DNA from: Brachycybe producta | Lineage: Eukaryota > Arthropoda > Diplopoda > Playtdesmida > Andrognathidae | Assembly: GCA_036925085.1 (NCBI GenBank) | Contig: JAUPFP010000042.1 | Location: 278,501-342,500, forward strand | Direction of reading: 5' to 3' | Length of the DNA stretch: 64,000 nt | Shown here: piece by piece, positions 23,256-35,833 of the stretch | Layout of the letters: each line of letters begins with the position of its first letter | Position numbering within the stretch: the stretch's first letter is position 1 | Made by a program: the position numbers and the translations under genes | Notes under the pieces: model-generated | The model's database searches: none | What the model saw: the letters and a program-made list of their open reading frames with translations, nothing else | Told to the model about the DNA's origin: nothing

Positions 23256-25508
23256 CAAGGGATTCAAGGAACCCTATAGACCTCCATTGCTTTAATATAT
23301 GCTTTCATATATCAAATAACCAACTTTTTTTCATTGTGCGCATGTGTACGCACATGTACACACTTGTGCGCATGTGTACGCACATGTACACACGTGTGCG
23401 CATGTGTACGCACATGTACACACGTGTGCGCATGTGTACGCACATGTACACACGTGTGCGCATGTGTACGCACATGTACACACGTGTGCGCATGTGTATG
23501 CACATGTACACACGTGTGCGCATGTGTACGCACATGTACACACGTGTGCGCATGTGTACGCACATGTACACACGTGTGCGCATGTGTACGCACATGTACA
23601 CACGTGTGCGCATGTGTAAGCACATGTACACACGTGTGCGCATGTGTATGCACATGTACACACGTGTGCGCATGTGTACGCACATGTACACACGTGTGCG
23701 CATGTGTACGCACATGTACACACGTGTGCGCATGTGTACGCACATGTACACACGTGTGCGCATGTGTACGCACATGTACACACGTGTGCGCATGTGTACG
23801 CACATGTACACACGTGTGCGCATGTGTACGCACATGTACACACGTGTGCGCATGTGTACGCACATGTACACACGTGTGCGCATGTGTACGCACATGTACA
23901 CACGTGTGCGCATGTGTACGCACATGTACACACGTGTGCGCATGTGTACGCACATGTACACACGTGTGCGCATGTGTACGCACATGTACACACGTGTGCG
24001 CATGTGTACGCACATGTACACACGTGTGCGCATGTGTACGCACATGTACACACGTGTGCGCATGTGTACGCACATGTACACACGTGTGCGCATGTGTACG
24101 CACATGTACACACGTGTGCGCATGTGTACGCACATGTACACACGTGTGCGCATGTGTACGCACATGTACACACGTGTGCGCATGTGTACGCACATGTACA
24201 CACGTGTGCGCATGTGTACGCACATGTACACACGTGTGCGCATGTGTACGCACATGTACACACGTGTGCGCATGTGTACGCACATGTACACACGTGTGCG
24301 CATGTGTACGCACATGTACACACGTGTGCGCATGTGTACGCACATGTACACACGTGTGCGCATGTGTACGCACATGTACACACGTGTGCGCATGTGTACG
24401 CACATGTACACACGTGTGCGCATGTGTACGCACATGTACACACGTGTGCGCATGTGTACGCACATGTACACACGTGTGCGCATGTGTACGCACATGTACA
24501 CACGTGTGCGCATGTGTACGCACATGTACACACGTGTGCGCATGTGTACGCACATGTACACACGTGTGCGCATGTGTACGCACATGTACACACGTGTGCG
24601 CATGTGTACGCACATGTACACACGTGTGCGCATGTGTACGCACATGTACACACGTGTGCGCATGTGTACGCACATGTACACACGTGTGCGCATGTGTACG
24701 CACATGTACACACGTGTGCGCATGTGTACGCACATGTACACACGTGTGCGCATGTGTACGCACATGTACACACGTGTGCGCATGTGTACGCACATGTACA
24801 CACGTGTGCGCATGTGTACGCACATATACACACGTGTGCGCATATGTATATAGATAATCACACATGTATGTACTCATGTACATGACATAGTTACATGTGA
24901 TGCGCATGCGTCATTCATTTGTAATAATATGGGTTTAAAATGAAAATACGTCACATGTATTCTAATATACAAAAATAATAACAGAACATAAAAAGGAACA
25001 CCCCTCCTAAATAATAGAAAAGTCCCCCCTTTCGAATGCTACAACTGGAAAGAGGAAGAATCTCGATTTTTTGAAAAAAAAATTACGTTTTTAAAAAATC
25101 GAAATTTTATATATCGAATCGCTCTAAAATTCCAATTTTTTTCCAGTTTCATCGTCAGAATGTTTACATCATTTTAAGTCTGATGACATTTTATTGTAGG
25201 TGGCCCCGTTTTCGAGTTGTTCAACCCACTAAAAATTATGACCAAAAACTCAAAATTTGTTTCTAAAAAATTCATAAAAAAATAACCCCTGGGTAAAATT
25301 TTCTAATTTTTTGTCAGGAGCTTCATATTGACCCACGGAATCAAATAAAAAATACTGCATGTCTTTATCTCATTCCGTTCTTGAGTTGTTCGAGGAACTA
25401 AATCGGGTTCCGGACACACACACACATACACACATACAGACATCCTTTTTTTCCCCTTTTCTTGCATGATCCTATATACCTCCATTGCTCTTTAGAGCAA
25501 TGGAGGTC
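23256..25508. mobile_element. 2.25 kb insertion with 13-bp inverted ends, class unknown
   Basis: Absent from unit A, where the site reads straight through an A-run at about 3410. GACCTCCATTGCT occurs at 23279-23291 and its complement at 25496-25508. A second direct copy (TACCTCCATTGCT) just before the right end makes a terminal hairpin. Flanks are A-rich, so the target duplication cannot be defined. The interior holds the 30-bp array and a non-coding right part (24990-25450) with CA dinucleotides. No transposase was seen. Confidence 0.65.
23338..24842. repeat. 30-bp tandem array, perfectly alternating pyrimidine-purine
   Basis: About 50 head-to-tail units of 30 bp (each CATGTGTACGCACATG followed by TACACACGTGTGCG). 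The unit alternates pyrimidine and purine at every position. Because TAA, TAG and TGA are all pyrimidine-purine-purine, no stop can occur in any frame, which explains long open frames on both strands. Variant units are at the edges (first about eleven units and the last one or two); the core is uniform. It is not a gene. Confidence 0.97.
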
Positions 25509-25531
25509 AAAAAGATTATATATATTATTAC

Positions 25532-25815
25532 TAGGACGCGGATTTTTATGCAATATCTAGCAAATGTTTCTCAATTTATGATCCAAGTGCCAATTGCGAT
25601 GTAATCATCATCATTAGAGTAACTGCGATTATGCTTTTTCTAATCCAAAATTACTATCAGTTGTGAACTAAAGTTCTAGACTCTAACCACTAGTGTTTTT
25701 GAATGAAAAAGTATAATTATTTTTGGTTGATCTAAATGGGATAGTTATTTCATAATTGGCCCTTGAATTACAGATCGAAAAACATTTGCTTGATATTGCA
25801 TAAAACCGAGCCCTC
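25532..25815. mobile_element. hAT-type MITE, unit B copy
   Basis: Duplicate of the element at 3435-3744, with the same inverted ends and the same ATTATTAC repeat after it (25816-25823). It lacks about 24 internal bases present in unit A (near 3555). Sharing the insertion site shows that it pre-dates the segmental duplication. Confidence 0.8.
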
Positions 25816-26360
25816 ATTATTACAAGGTGACTGATTTAAACGCCAAACTGAATAAATGCCAAAAATGTTCCGGCATTCAGTTTAGCGCTCATGCGCCTCA
25901 CCTATATATAAAAAACGTAGTTACAGTTTAGAAGCAAAATGATAACTAAACTAGTTCATGGGCGCCCCGCAAACAGGGATAAGAGGGACACTTGCTCCCA
26001 TGGAAGATGACTATGAATTTATTTTACCTATACTACTTTTTGGTTTTTAATCTATTTCTTTCGCACTAAAGCACTAAAGATTTAAAGATCTACAAAAAGG
26101 AACTTAAGAAATTTAACTTAAAAAAACCTTGATGAAAAAAAATACACTTGTTCTTAATTTCCTGTTTTGCATTTTTTGATCTCTTGCTAAATAAACGTAG
26201 TTCCCTCTTGCAAAAATGTTTGCGGGCTCCATTGAACCAGTTACGTTAGTTTCAGTGAATCTTAATTTGTTGATTTGGCTGTTATTGAAGTTGGCGTTTG
26301 TTCATTTTGGCTCTTTATCAGTGCCACCATTATTACAATATTAAGCTGTTATACTGTATA

Positions 26361-26750
26361 CAGGGTGACAATTATTGAGCTATATGAAAAGAAACCTTGA
26401 TAACTTTCGAACCGTTGGCGAGATTCAGTTCAAATTTGGCGGTTGAATGCAGGGCATGTTGGGATTTTTTGTGCGCATGCGCACGCTTATTGTTGTTGAT
26501 TTTTATTTTTCAGTGAAAATGTCAAAATACAGCATTTCTGAGCGGATATCCATCGTCAAGACCTACTATTCCAGCAATAACAGCCCCAACCTTGTGACTC
26601 ATTTTTGTGGGGCAATATTAAAGACAAAGTTTACACAAAAAAACCCAAAACCATCGCTGAGCTCAAAACTGCCATCCAGAAGGTCATTGAAAACATTGAT
26701 GTCCAGACACTTCAGCGAGTTATGCAGAATTTTGCTATTTGTCTGCGCCA
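26361..26750 (+). mobile_element. Mariner-like remnant, unit B, 3' end replaced
   Basis: Duplicate of the element at 4289-4830 with the same left inverted end and HTH segment. The C-terminal frame is uninterrupted here, unlike unit A. It breaks off at 26750, and the next base begins a Helitron 3' segment. The right inverted end and TA target are missing. Confidence 0.8.
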
Positions 26751-27193
26751 ATGTTTCTTTAGGGTAAATTGTTTTAGAACAAAAACTTAATCAGATTGCA
26801 ATTTAAATGAACTCCTTTTTTCTCATGGTCAGCTTTATGTTGCACTCTCCCGATCCAAGAATCCAAACAATAGTAAGGACAGGCAAGTAAAGACAGTAAA
26901 ATACAGTCGTTTTCCCCGCCTTTTTATGAGGGCCAGCAACTTTTAATTATTTTGTTATGTCGTCTAATGTCACATGCCCCGTTCTTTTCAATTTCCAATT
27001 GGTTGATATTTGGTATGACAGTCATAAAGGGGCGGGGCACACGACTGTATCTCCCTGTCTTCAAATACCTGTAACAATATTAAGGTGCTTATAAAAAACA
27101 CAAGTGGTCAAGGCGAATTGCTTCATGACAACCGGACAGTCACACAAAAAGAAACTAGATGCTCCCGTCATTTATGACGGGTTACCCCACTAG
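26751..27193 (+). mobile_element. Helitron 3' fragment replacing the mariner end
   Basis: Matches the last about 440 bases of the 20081-22993 Helitron, from the end of the minisatellite (TTTCTTTAGGGTAAATTG) to the hairpin (27164-27181) and CTAG (27190-27193), then T and a TA run. One of the two 50-base direct repeats is deleted. The 5' half of the Helitron and the 3' end of the adjoining mariner are both missing. Confidence 0.85.
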
Positions 27194-28689
27194 TATATAT
27201 ATATATCTTATAAACACAAAAAATCATTTGAATAATATATACTGGTATTACTGAGCTGTTGCTTAAAATTATCCCATCGTATACCATATAGGTGTATGCT
27301 GATTTATTTGTTAGAATACTCATATTGCACTGTGTGGCACATTGATGTTGTAGCATTTGAGAAAATTGAACAGCCTGAACAAATGTTGCAAAATTAATAG
27401 TTTTGAATTTACACATAATTACCATACACTCGTCTATTTTAACTCTCACCTAACTAAACTAGAAACTAAAATATATGTATACAATTTCTATGCTAAATGA
27501 TCTATAGGATATTTGTCACACAAACCTTGATTTCATATAGAGTGTCTGTCCATAAAGTCCGTTTTTACACTTTCAGTTTGTAATCATTTTACTTCTAATT
27601 AAAATATAAACAATCTGTAAAATGAAACTGAAAGGAACACAACACCCTAATTTCTAAACAAACTTTTAGTATGACAAATGCGATCAGTGCAGCCTATAAC
27701 CCAAGCACAACTGCAGAACCTGTTTGGAAAACTTCAAAAACATGATGCAAAATCCATTCTCTAAAATGTATTGAATTTTGCAGATTTACCAGCAGGTTGG
27801 TTGTTGTACAAATTGCCTAGGCAATCTGCAGATTGACTGACTCCGCAGATTGACAGTAACATATATAAAAAATGGTGGATATGTCAAAAGTTAACAATTC
27901 TATAATTAAATATGCTGAATCCCTTTCAGCGGAATTTTACAGATTGTTTCTATCATATAATACGAGTATACCTGCCCCATCCTAAGAAGAAAATTGTGAC
28001 GCCATAGAGATTGATCAAAAATTTAAGACTGTATTATTGATTCTGATAAAAAAAGAGATGATATGAAACACTTTCAACGTTAAGAAAAGGCAAGTATAGA
28101 AGTGAAGTTATTAAAAATTGAAACTTGTGACACCACCCACACTTGTGCCAGCTGCACACGTGTGAGTGAGGCCGATCACTTTGAACCCCTTTCACGGGAT
28201 GGCACCCTGTGGTGTCCAAAACTGACCAGTCTCAAAAAGACATTAAATTTGTTGAGAATTCATTCGGAATTCTCACGGATTTTGACAGTTTAAACGATTA
28301 CAGAAAACAGAGTTTCTAAAAATAGAAACTTCAAACGAAAAATTGTAAACTTTTAAATAAAGTTTTTGAAGTTTCTCACGATCAAGAATGGCCATAATTC
28401 CAGAATAGTTTCTCTGGAATTATGCAAATTCTTCTTAGAATTTGATGCCAAATAAGGAGATATTTAGGAGTCAGGACTGACCATTGGTCAATTGGACCGA
28501 TGAGCAAATCCTAGTACAGAGTGACCCCTCCCAGGGGCCAAAACAATAAAAGTACTTGCACAAGGCAAGCTCAGGGCTGATTTCATTGATTTTCATTTCG
28601 AAAATGTTGATTGTGTAAATCGTTCAAGTACAGGTCACAAATCTTTCATTTGGGACTTAGAATCTTTTCTAGAGAATTTCAGTCACGGA
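27194..28689. other. Unit B intergenic sequence
   Basis: Duplicate of 4833-6375, with a few small indels (for example extra bases near 28300-28370). No gene is recognised. Confidence 0.4.
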
Positions 28690-29045
28690 ACCAAAAACAG
28701 ATTGACATGCCAGGGAGTCCTACTCCTACCTGAGGTGGAGGCACGACCAAGGGCCACGCATCCAGGTCATCTAGTCGACCTGAATCACCCGGCAGGTCAC
28801 AGAGCCCTAGCTTGAAGAGTGTGGAGTGTCACACAACCCGGACCCGACTGGCTGGCACAGGGCCAGCCACCCAACAAAGAGACAAGCAGCAGCCTGGACA
28901 ACAAGGTCCAGGCACATTACAGAGAGGTGCAAGTGTGGAACAGGACCGCACTACATTAGCAGACGAGGCTAGACCAAGACCAGCAACATTACAAAATGGT
29001 GAACTGCCTGGTAAACGGGGGGCCAGGCGTGTTACAAACTGCACA
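28690..29045 (+). pseudogene. Solo gag-like repeat, unit B
   Basis: Single copy of the gag-like repeat found twice in unit A. Its left flank matches the left flank of the first unit A repeat, and its right flank matches the right flank of the second. The capsid and RT remnant between them is gone. This is the footprint of recombination between direct repeats. Confidence 0.75.
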
Positions 29046-29625
29046 AGAACTTTATATACATCCTGTATATAACTGATGGATGCAGGACAGTTGAGATTAA
29101 ATTAGTTTTATTTTAAATATTGACATTATATGAGAGCGTATTTTTATCAATAACATCCTTGATAGTGCATACGGATAACCAAAATTAAATGCTGTTCATA
29201 TATGAATGTCAGTTAAATAATATATGTTAATGTTACTTTTATGTAAACTGTTCCCAAAAAAAGGCTAAAAAGTTAAATAAATATTTTTATTACGATTGTG
29301 TGGACTTCCACTCCTTCCTGATAGTCTGTACATTTTGTTACACTCAATATCCCACCCAATTGTGACATTTATTGCATAAAGAATTATGTGACATCATCCA
29401 TCATCGCTATGTACCTATGGTAATTTTTTTACAAAACACTTTTGTTAGTTAATTTTCATATTACTATTTGCTTTATTTCAAATAATAATCTAACCAGACT
29501 CATCACCCAGTGTGGTGATGAGTATATTTTATAATTGTATATATTATGATTGAATAAAATCGTGGTGTCATTTTGCATTGAAAGCAAGCATTCCGCTGGT
29601 TTAAAACAATATTTTGTCTGTAACA

Positions 29626-32359
29626 ATGAGTCAGCTGTTTCAAGTAATCTTTTTAGTAATTACTAGGGCTCGGATCTTGATGACCTAAAAAACGTAAAAA
29701 ATGACCATATAAAATGCCCTTTAAAAAGTAAAAAAATGACCTTAAAAATTGGGAAAATGACCTAACTTACATTCACTCTATACCTATTCAGAATTGCACT
29801 GAACAATTAAGTGCATTCTGAGGTATTTTTGTTTCACACCAATTTGCAAAACAAAATAGCTCCATCTGTGGAAAATATATTTTCACCAAACTCAGCAACA
29901 AGTTGTCGTAAAGGGTAGTACACACCGTGATTCTTTGTTGTGATACATTGTTGCGGGGCTGAATCACGGCTGAATCTCGTCTGTTGCGATTCTGTCCCGC
30001 AACAATGAAACATAAACAAAGACTCAAATGGCTCAGTTTGCTTTTAATTATTAAAGACATCTTTAATAATTAAAAGCAAACTGAGCTTTTTGAGTCTTTT
30101 TCAGTGGTCCACATCTTTTTTAAGTCTATAGACTATAGTACCAGACTTAAAAAAAGATGCGGACCACTGAAAATACTGTTAAACTAATTTTGCATAAATT
30201 GTGTAACTGTGTTTCAGGTTGTCCAAAAAGCTTAAACCAAATGTGGTCTCAGCTGAGAAGAGCTTGTGTGCCCACCACCGTTTCTGCTTTATTTGCCAAT
30301 CTTTATAAATCATTGTGTAGGTCCATATTTCAAGGGCCACTTCCGCTGGTGAAATTTACATGGTGAAAGCAAGAAGGAGAAGAAACACTGAGTGTAGGTG
30401 TGGACACAGAACAATGTTGCGGGTCTGAATCGCATCAGTTGAGATTCTGCCCCGCAACATTGAATCGGAGCAGTCCTGCAACAATGCATCGCAACAAAGA
30501 ATCCGGTGTGTACTAGGCTTAAGTGCCCTGTTGTAGATGGGTTTTGATTTCGGCATTTTATCAAGGTTAAAGAGAATTGCAAGCAAATGCAGATAAAAAT
30601 GTTCCCAAAAGCTAAGAATGTAATTAAAATCAGTTCAATACTGTCTCACACCTTTTTACCATATATGGAAGATGTTCTTTGTACTTTGACTGTGACCATA
30701 ATGCCATCTATTTCACCTAAAAGAAACTAGTTTTATAATATTGTTCAATGGAGTTATTCATCCATTTTAACCCTATCTAAATGTTTTGAAATGTCTGATA
30801 TTTAATGGAGAGGAGGATAAAACCTAAAATTTAAAAAATGTCCTAAAAATAGAAAAAGTGCCTAAAAAATGCAAAAAATGTCTCAAAACCCAAGAAATGC
30901 AAAAAAATGCAAAGTAAAAATTACATTTTTGGAATCTGTATGAAAAGAATCATATTTGTGTGTTATTTAGCATCGTGAGACCTTTCAGAAAAAAGATGAA
31001 ATGTCATCAACATCCTAGCCCTAGTAATTACTGTTTGTATCCATTTCTCTAATGAACAGACTTCTACTTGCAACCCTTTACCTTTATGTGCAATAACTAC
31101 ATCCACGTTTAATAAAGCGTTAAGTTTATATAATGTCTATTAAAAAAAAGCCATACTTTTTTATTTATAGATTATACATTAATAGATAGAATAAATAGAA
31201 TAAATAGATATAATAGTACAAAAAATGTGCCATTTTCTCTTTTATGTTCACATTTGAAAGTTGGCTGGAAAAATCAGTGTGCTTTATTTAATCTCAAATT
31301 CTACTACGAACCTAACACCTTGCAGTTATTTTGTTTTTAACCGTCTAAACGAGAACAGTTCAGTTACACAAGCGACCATTTTATATTCAAGGTAAGTCCA
31401 TATAAAATTATACTGTGTAATAATTATTTAAACTTTTGTTAAGATTTATAAATTATTTCGTCTTTTTTTTCTTAGTACTAGCACTGGCGTTAATACTGTG
31501 AGGAACGAAACAGTTGTTTTGACTATAAATGGATTTTTAACCCGAGATAGTATAAGCAACGGTAAGCGATTGTTTTTTTCAATGATAATTAATCAGTGAT
31601 CACTGATTGTTTGCATAAAATTCACAAAATAAAACGTTACACAACACCAAAACACTTAAAAACAATTTTTTTTGTCAGAAAGTAAAACACTTTTTCAAAG
31701 CAAATAGTTTTAATTTGACATTTTTTATTATTACCATTGCTTACTGCAGCTATTAATTGCTTATTTTGCATAAAACGAACAATTTTCTTCCATATTTTGC
31801 ATTTTTAAGGTTTATTTTTCATTTGCAAAAACGCACAATTTCAATTTGTAGATTTCAGAATTTTTATTTGAAATCTCAAACTTATACCCGTATTCAAAAA
31901 CGTTGCTTAAAATAAAGTTAAGCTTAAAACATGACGCAATATAAAACTCTCTATAGTAAATCTATGAAGAGTTTTCAATCTTATCTTTGTTTAAGTTTTA
32001 CTTTGATTTAAGCAACGTTTCAGACTACGACCGTTAATCTTTTTACATTCGGTGGTAAATAGATTTACCGAAGTTTTTTACTGGAAGTATTAACAGTGAT
32101 CATGTCGTTCTCATGCAATTTTGCTCTATTGGAAGTAAGAATACACAATTGTTTACCTTTTAAAAATATCTACTCTAAAAAAATAATTTCCATGTGTGTG
32201 TTTTTTTTTCTTTTCAGCATATTATGCTGCGTGCAATTTGGACAATTGTGGCAGTGATGTGCGATCAAATGCATTAACTTTTGCTACCAGTTTGCTAATT
32301 CAATGCCGGGTTATACATCGCACGTCGCCGTTAGTACTAATTGTACTAATACCCCATAA
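29626..32359 (+). pseudogene. Secreted Cys-containing protein, copy 2, broken
   Basis: Same five-exon layout as the copy at 8656. Exon 1 (29626-29663 plus 31032 to about 31118) is split by a hAT transposon inside the signal-peptide codons. Exons 2-5 lie at 31261-31391, 31476-31561, 32063-32134 and 32218-32359, with intact splice sites and phases 2-1-1. Further damage: the exon 1 donor has become GCGTTAAG and is out of phase, and exon 5 carries a frame change before the C-terminal Cys segment. Exons 2-4 remain open, suggesting fairly recent loss. AATAAA lies at 32389-32394. It diverges clearly from copies 1 and 3 in exons 2-5, so it was a distinct paralogue. Confidence 0.82.
29664..31023. mobile_element. 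hAT transposon, deletion derivative, within exon 1
   Basis: A 1360-bp element with inverted ends (TAGGGCTCGGATCTTGATGA / complement) and a perfect 8-bp target duplication GTAATTAC (29656-29663, 31024-31031). On the minus strand near 29820-29920 it encodes a segment like a hAT N-terminal zinc-binding region (FSTDG..LFCK.C). Most of the transposase, including the catalytic core, is absent. A repeated AACAATGTTGCGGG-type motif and an internal palindrome (about 30040-30160) fill the interior. Confidence 0.9.
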
Positions 32360-34282
32360 GATACATTTCTCAATCACGAATTTACGGAAATAAATAATAT
32401 ACAAGCTCAAATGTTTCCTTATTGTAGGTTATAGATAATTTACTTTCAAACGAAGTCGCGTAACTAAGTTTTTGGCATCGGAAGCGAAAATTTTGAATGC
32501 GCCCTTCCCCCCACCCAAAAATGATTCTGTCACGACTGAGTTTTGCTCCTTCTTTAAGAGGAGCAAGACTGAATCCTGATGTCGTCTGCTAGGCTGCTAT
32601 AGTAGGCAGCCCGGCAGACGATATGAATTCCAGGTAGGGTCACTGTCGGTAGGGCCAGTATGTGTCTGATCTGAAAACTTAGAAATAAAATTTAAAAATT
32701 GAAATAAACAATTTGAAGGTGCCCATTTGGATACCGGCACCAGGAGCAAACTACTCACATTGCTCCCCGTAGCTACTCCACTATTGAAACAGTTGATTGA
32801 ATTTGCACTATAAATTATTTAAATTCTTCCCTTTTAACAATACGATCACTTCTGAACTAATAAACATGTACACGTTTTCGTTCAGAGTGCCAGGTATTTG
32901 AAAAAAAATTTCACTTGAATAAAGTCTCCATATATACACTATACACTCGTACAGTAGTAGTCCATTTATTATCGATTCATTCAAGGTTAATTAAGCAGTG
33001 TGTATTAAATACTATTTAATTAAATATATCTGCATTTAATTATTATCTAAATTTATACATGACCGTCATACCTACTACACACCTGATAATTTAAATTCAT
33101 TTAAATAATAAATGTGTTCTACAATATGTCGAATTCCATTTAAATTTTTAATAATCTCAAAATATTGAGTTAATACTTAAATATATAAACTATTGACAAA
33201 ATATTGATTTAGTATTTCAATTTAAAACATTAATAATAAAGACAATTTTTATTTGGTTCTTTTTCTTAACTGGATCCCCCGTATAATTCACCTAAACACA
33301 TTTAATTTGAATTCATTTAACTCATGTGTGTACTAGGTATTAGGGTCAATGACATAAGAGTTTATTCAGAAAGTTTGTATACGGTGGCACGGTGGTGTCA
33401 AAATAATCAGAATGAACAATTCTAAAAGTAATATAAAATAAAGGTTATATTTTTTCATATATGTAATTTGAATAATTCTTGAAATAGAAACATAGAACAG
33501 TCAAATGACAGAATATTCAATATGGAGGTTTAGGCCTATATCAGCTTGGCTCAACTCAACAAGTGGATTGAGCACTGAGCAGCTCCAGTGTTTTTAAAAT
33601 CTTCACAAAATTGTGTATCAAAATTGCACTAGATTATTAATAAATTTAAATTTAATTTGATTATAAAAAGGTCAATTTTTTTAAAAACATTTTACGGGCT
33701 TAATCAAAATTTTATTTGGAAAGACTACTTACAGCAAACTACACAAAATTGATTCAATTTGCCATATATAAAGCAATGTTCCCAGGTAAAAGGAGTCACT
33801 ATATGAGGATTTATTACATCAATTTTATTGAATTATCATTATGAATAAAAGTGAAGCAAAGTGAATTTGACATAAATTTACTCATGCAATTCGAAATTGC
33901 ATAGTTGAAAAATATTTCTAAAATAGACGCAAAAAGAATTCAGGCTCGTTTATTTTTCAATTAACTCAATTGACTTTATTTATCAATTTATACTAACGAG
34001 CAATATTAATGAGCGTTTGGGCATAAAACACTTGTGATAGATAGATAAAGTCCTTTTCAGTTCTACTTTTCTCAGTATTGACATATCACAATATTTATAC
34101 AAAAACTACATATGGGGCTCATCACAGTGAATTTGTTTTAATTTATTAATTATTAATCAGCTATATATATATATTTATGTATTAGCGAGTATATATAAAA
34201 TGCTCATACATATAAAAAGTGCTGGCATTCTATATTGAAATCAAGCCATCCTATCCTGGTGCTTAAAAAATTCACTTGCACA
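32360..34282. other. Intergenic sequence private to unit B
   Basis: About 1.9 kb between gene copies 2 and 3, with no counterpart in unit A. It is AT-rich. A slightly GC-richer stretch at about 32460-32790 has no recognisable coding or element ends. A TA-rich promoter-like region precedes copy 3. Confidence 0.45.
34192..34200 (+). promoter_or_regulatory. Candidate TATA box of copy 3
   Basis: TATATAAAA lies 83-91 bases upstream of the ATG at 34283, with a second TATAAAAAG at 34211-34219. Either is at a plausible distance for a short 5' leader. Confidence 0.45.
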
Positions 34283-35147
34283 ATGAGGGTGTTTCAAGTA
34301 ATCCTTGTAGTAGCCACTTTTTGTATCAGTTTTGGTACTGGACAGACTCCGACTTGTAACGCTTTACCTCCATGTGCATTGACTACATCAACATATAATA
34401 AAGTGGTATGTAATTTTGTTTTTTAAACATTTATAAAAATGTACAATTTTTTCTTTTGGGGTTCATCTTTGACAGTTTGGTGGAAAACTAAATTTACTTT
34501 ATTATGTGGCAGCGACTAATCTGAAGTATGGAAATTGCCAGTATTATGTTTTTAACAATGCGACTGGTGGTAGTACAGTTGTAACCTACAGTAATTTATA
34601 TCAAAAGTAAGAATAACTGTTATTATACTTATTACACTAGATATGTAATATAAAAGCCTTATTATTTATTTCTTTGTGCGTTTAAATATAGTGCAAATGG
34701 CAATAACCAAGTCGCCAACTATACAGGGATTCTTTCCGTAAATGGACTTACTTCCCAAATCTTTATAGACCGTAGTAAGCTATTTAGTGGCCTGTAGTAT
34801 GTGCCTCAATGTTAATCAATCATTTTTTATTATTTTATAATAACAAATTTCATTGTATTGTATGGTGCAGATCAAGCGTACTTTACTACAGGAACTATTG
34901 ACAGTGACGGTGTCATAACATTGTATTTTTGCAATTCTAACTGTATGTACAACTTTTAAAAATTATACAAATAGAGAAATAATTGTTCGTTTTTTGCTTT
35001 TCTTCAGTGTATTTTGTTATGTGCAATCTAAACCGCTGCAACAACACTGTGCAATCAAGTGCATCAACTGTAGCTCAACAACTTGCCACTTCAAAGGGAC
35101 TTATTTCATTCCCTATCGGTAACACTGGCTGTACTAATACCCCTTAA
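34283..35147 (+). CDS. Secreted Cys-containing protein, copy 3 (possible lipocalin-like fold)
   Basis: Exons 34283-34405, 34476-34606, 34692-34774, 34871-34942, 35008-35147; GT-AG introns, phases 0-2-1-1; 182 residues. The signal peptide (MRVFQVILVVATFC start) ends about Gly-Gln 21. From late exon 1 to the polyadenylation signal (AATAAA 35196-35201) the gene is nearly identical to the 8656 copy, introns included; one exon 5 substitution changes Leu to Phe. Its signal peptide and promoter differ from that copy. The mature protein has seven Cys and three sequons. The role is probably extracellular binding or defence if the lipocalin reading is right; this is not demonstrated. Confidence 0.8.
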
Positions 35148-35454
35148 CAGTACTTAGGATTGCACTACATTTGGTTCATCATCGTTAAATATTTTAATAA
35201 ATAAAAGTGAATCAAAGTATTAATAGAGTATTTATTTCGATGACTTATTTCTTCCATCAGTTGCAACTTGAAAAAACTTTATGGCAAATTATTTTATATC
35301 AATTTCATCCATATGCTATTTGTCAAAGAAAAACAACAATTAAACAAACTTCGAAGGAAAGTTCGTGGAAAATTTTCTAATGAATAACCATCGAAGCTAA
35401 AGGAACGTTAAACATTTAAATAACCAACCAACCAACACTAACAAACCTCTAACG

Positions 35455-35577
35455 CAGTGACTCCCAAAAGGTGCGCCGTGGCTCACTAGTTTATTTTGAG
35501 TTTTGCCTGGTGTGCCGCAATTTCTTCAAGCAAAAATTATTGTGCCGTGAACAAAAAAAAAGCTTTGGGAATCACTG
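35455..35577. mobile_element. Short hAT-like MITE, unit B
   Basis: Duplicate of the 9851-9973 element, with the same CAGTGACTCCCAAA-type ends. It sits at the corresponding position downstream of the 34283 gene. Confidence 0.6.
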
Positions 35578-35833
35578 ATTTAATGAATAACCATCGTTTA
35601 ATAAAGCAAACTGCCTTGATTATTTATTAAACCTTGGCTACATAAAATGAATACGGGATAAAAAGCTGTATACGTGATTCACTATTACAAGGCCTAAGCA
35701 CCTGAAAGACAGTCTAGCAATAAATTGAACCACACGAACCACTTTTTAGTGGTTGAGTTCGATTGCATAATGTATAGTCAGCGTGTGGCTCTTGTGCAAA
35801 GGTTCAGTGGGCCTTTCAATAACAATACATTGC

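Noticed and set aside
23305..24907. Open frames of 400-530 codons on both strands
   Set aside because: All are translations of the 30-bp array; an alternating pyrimidine-purine tract cannot contain a stop codon, so openness says nothing about coding.
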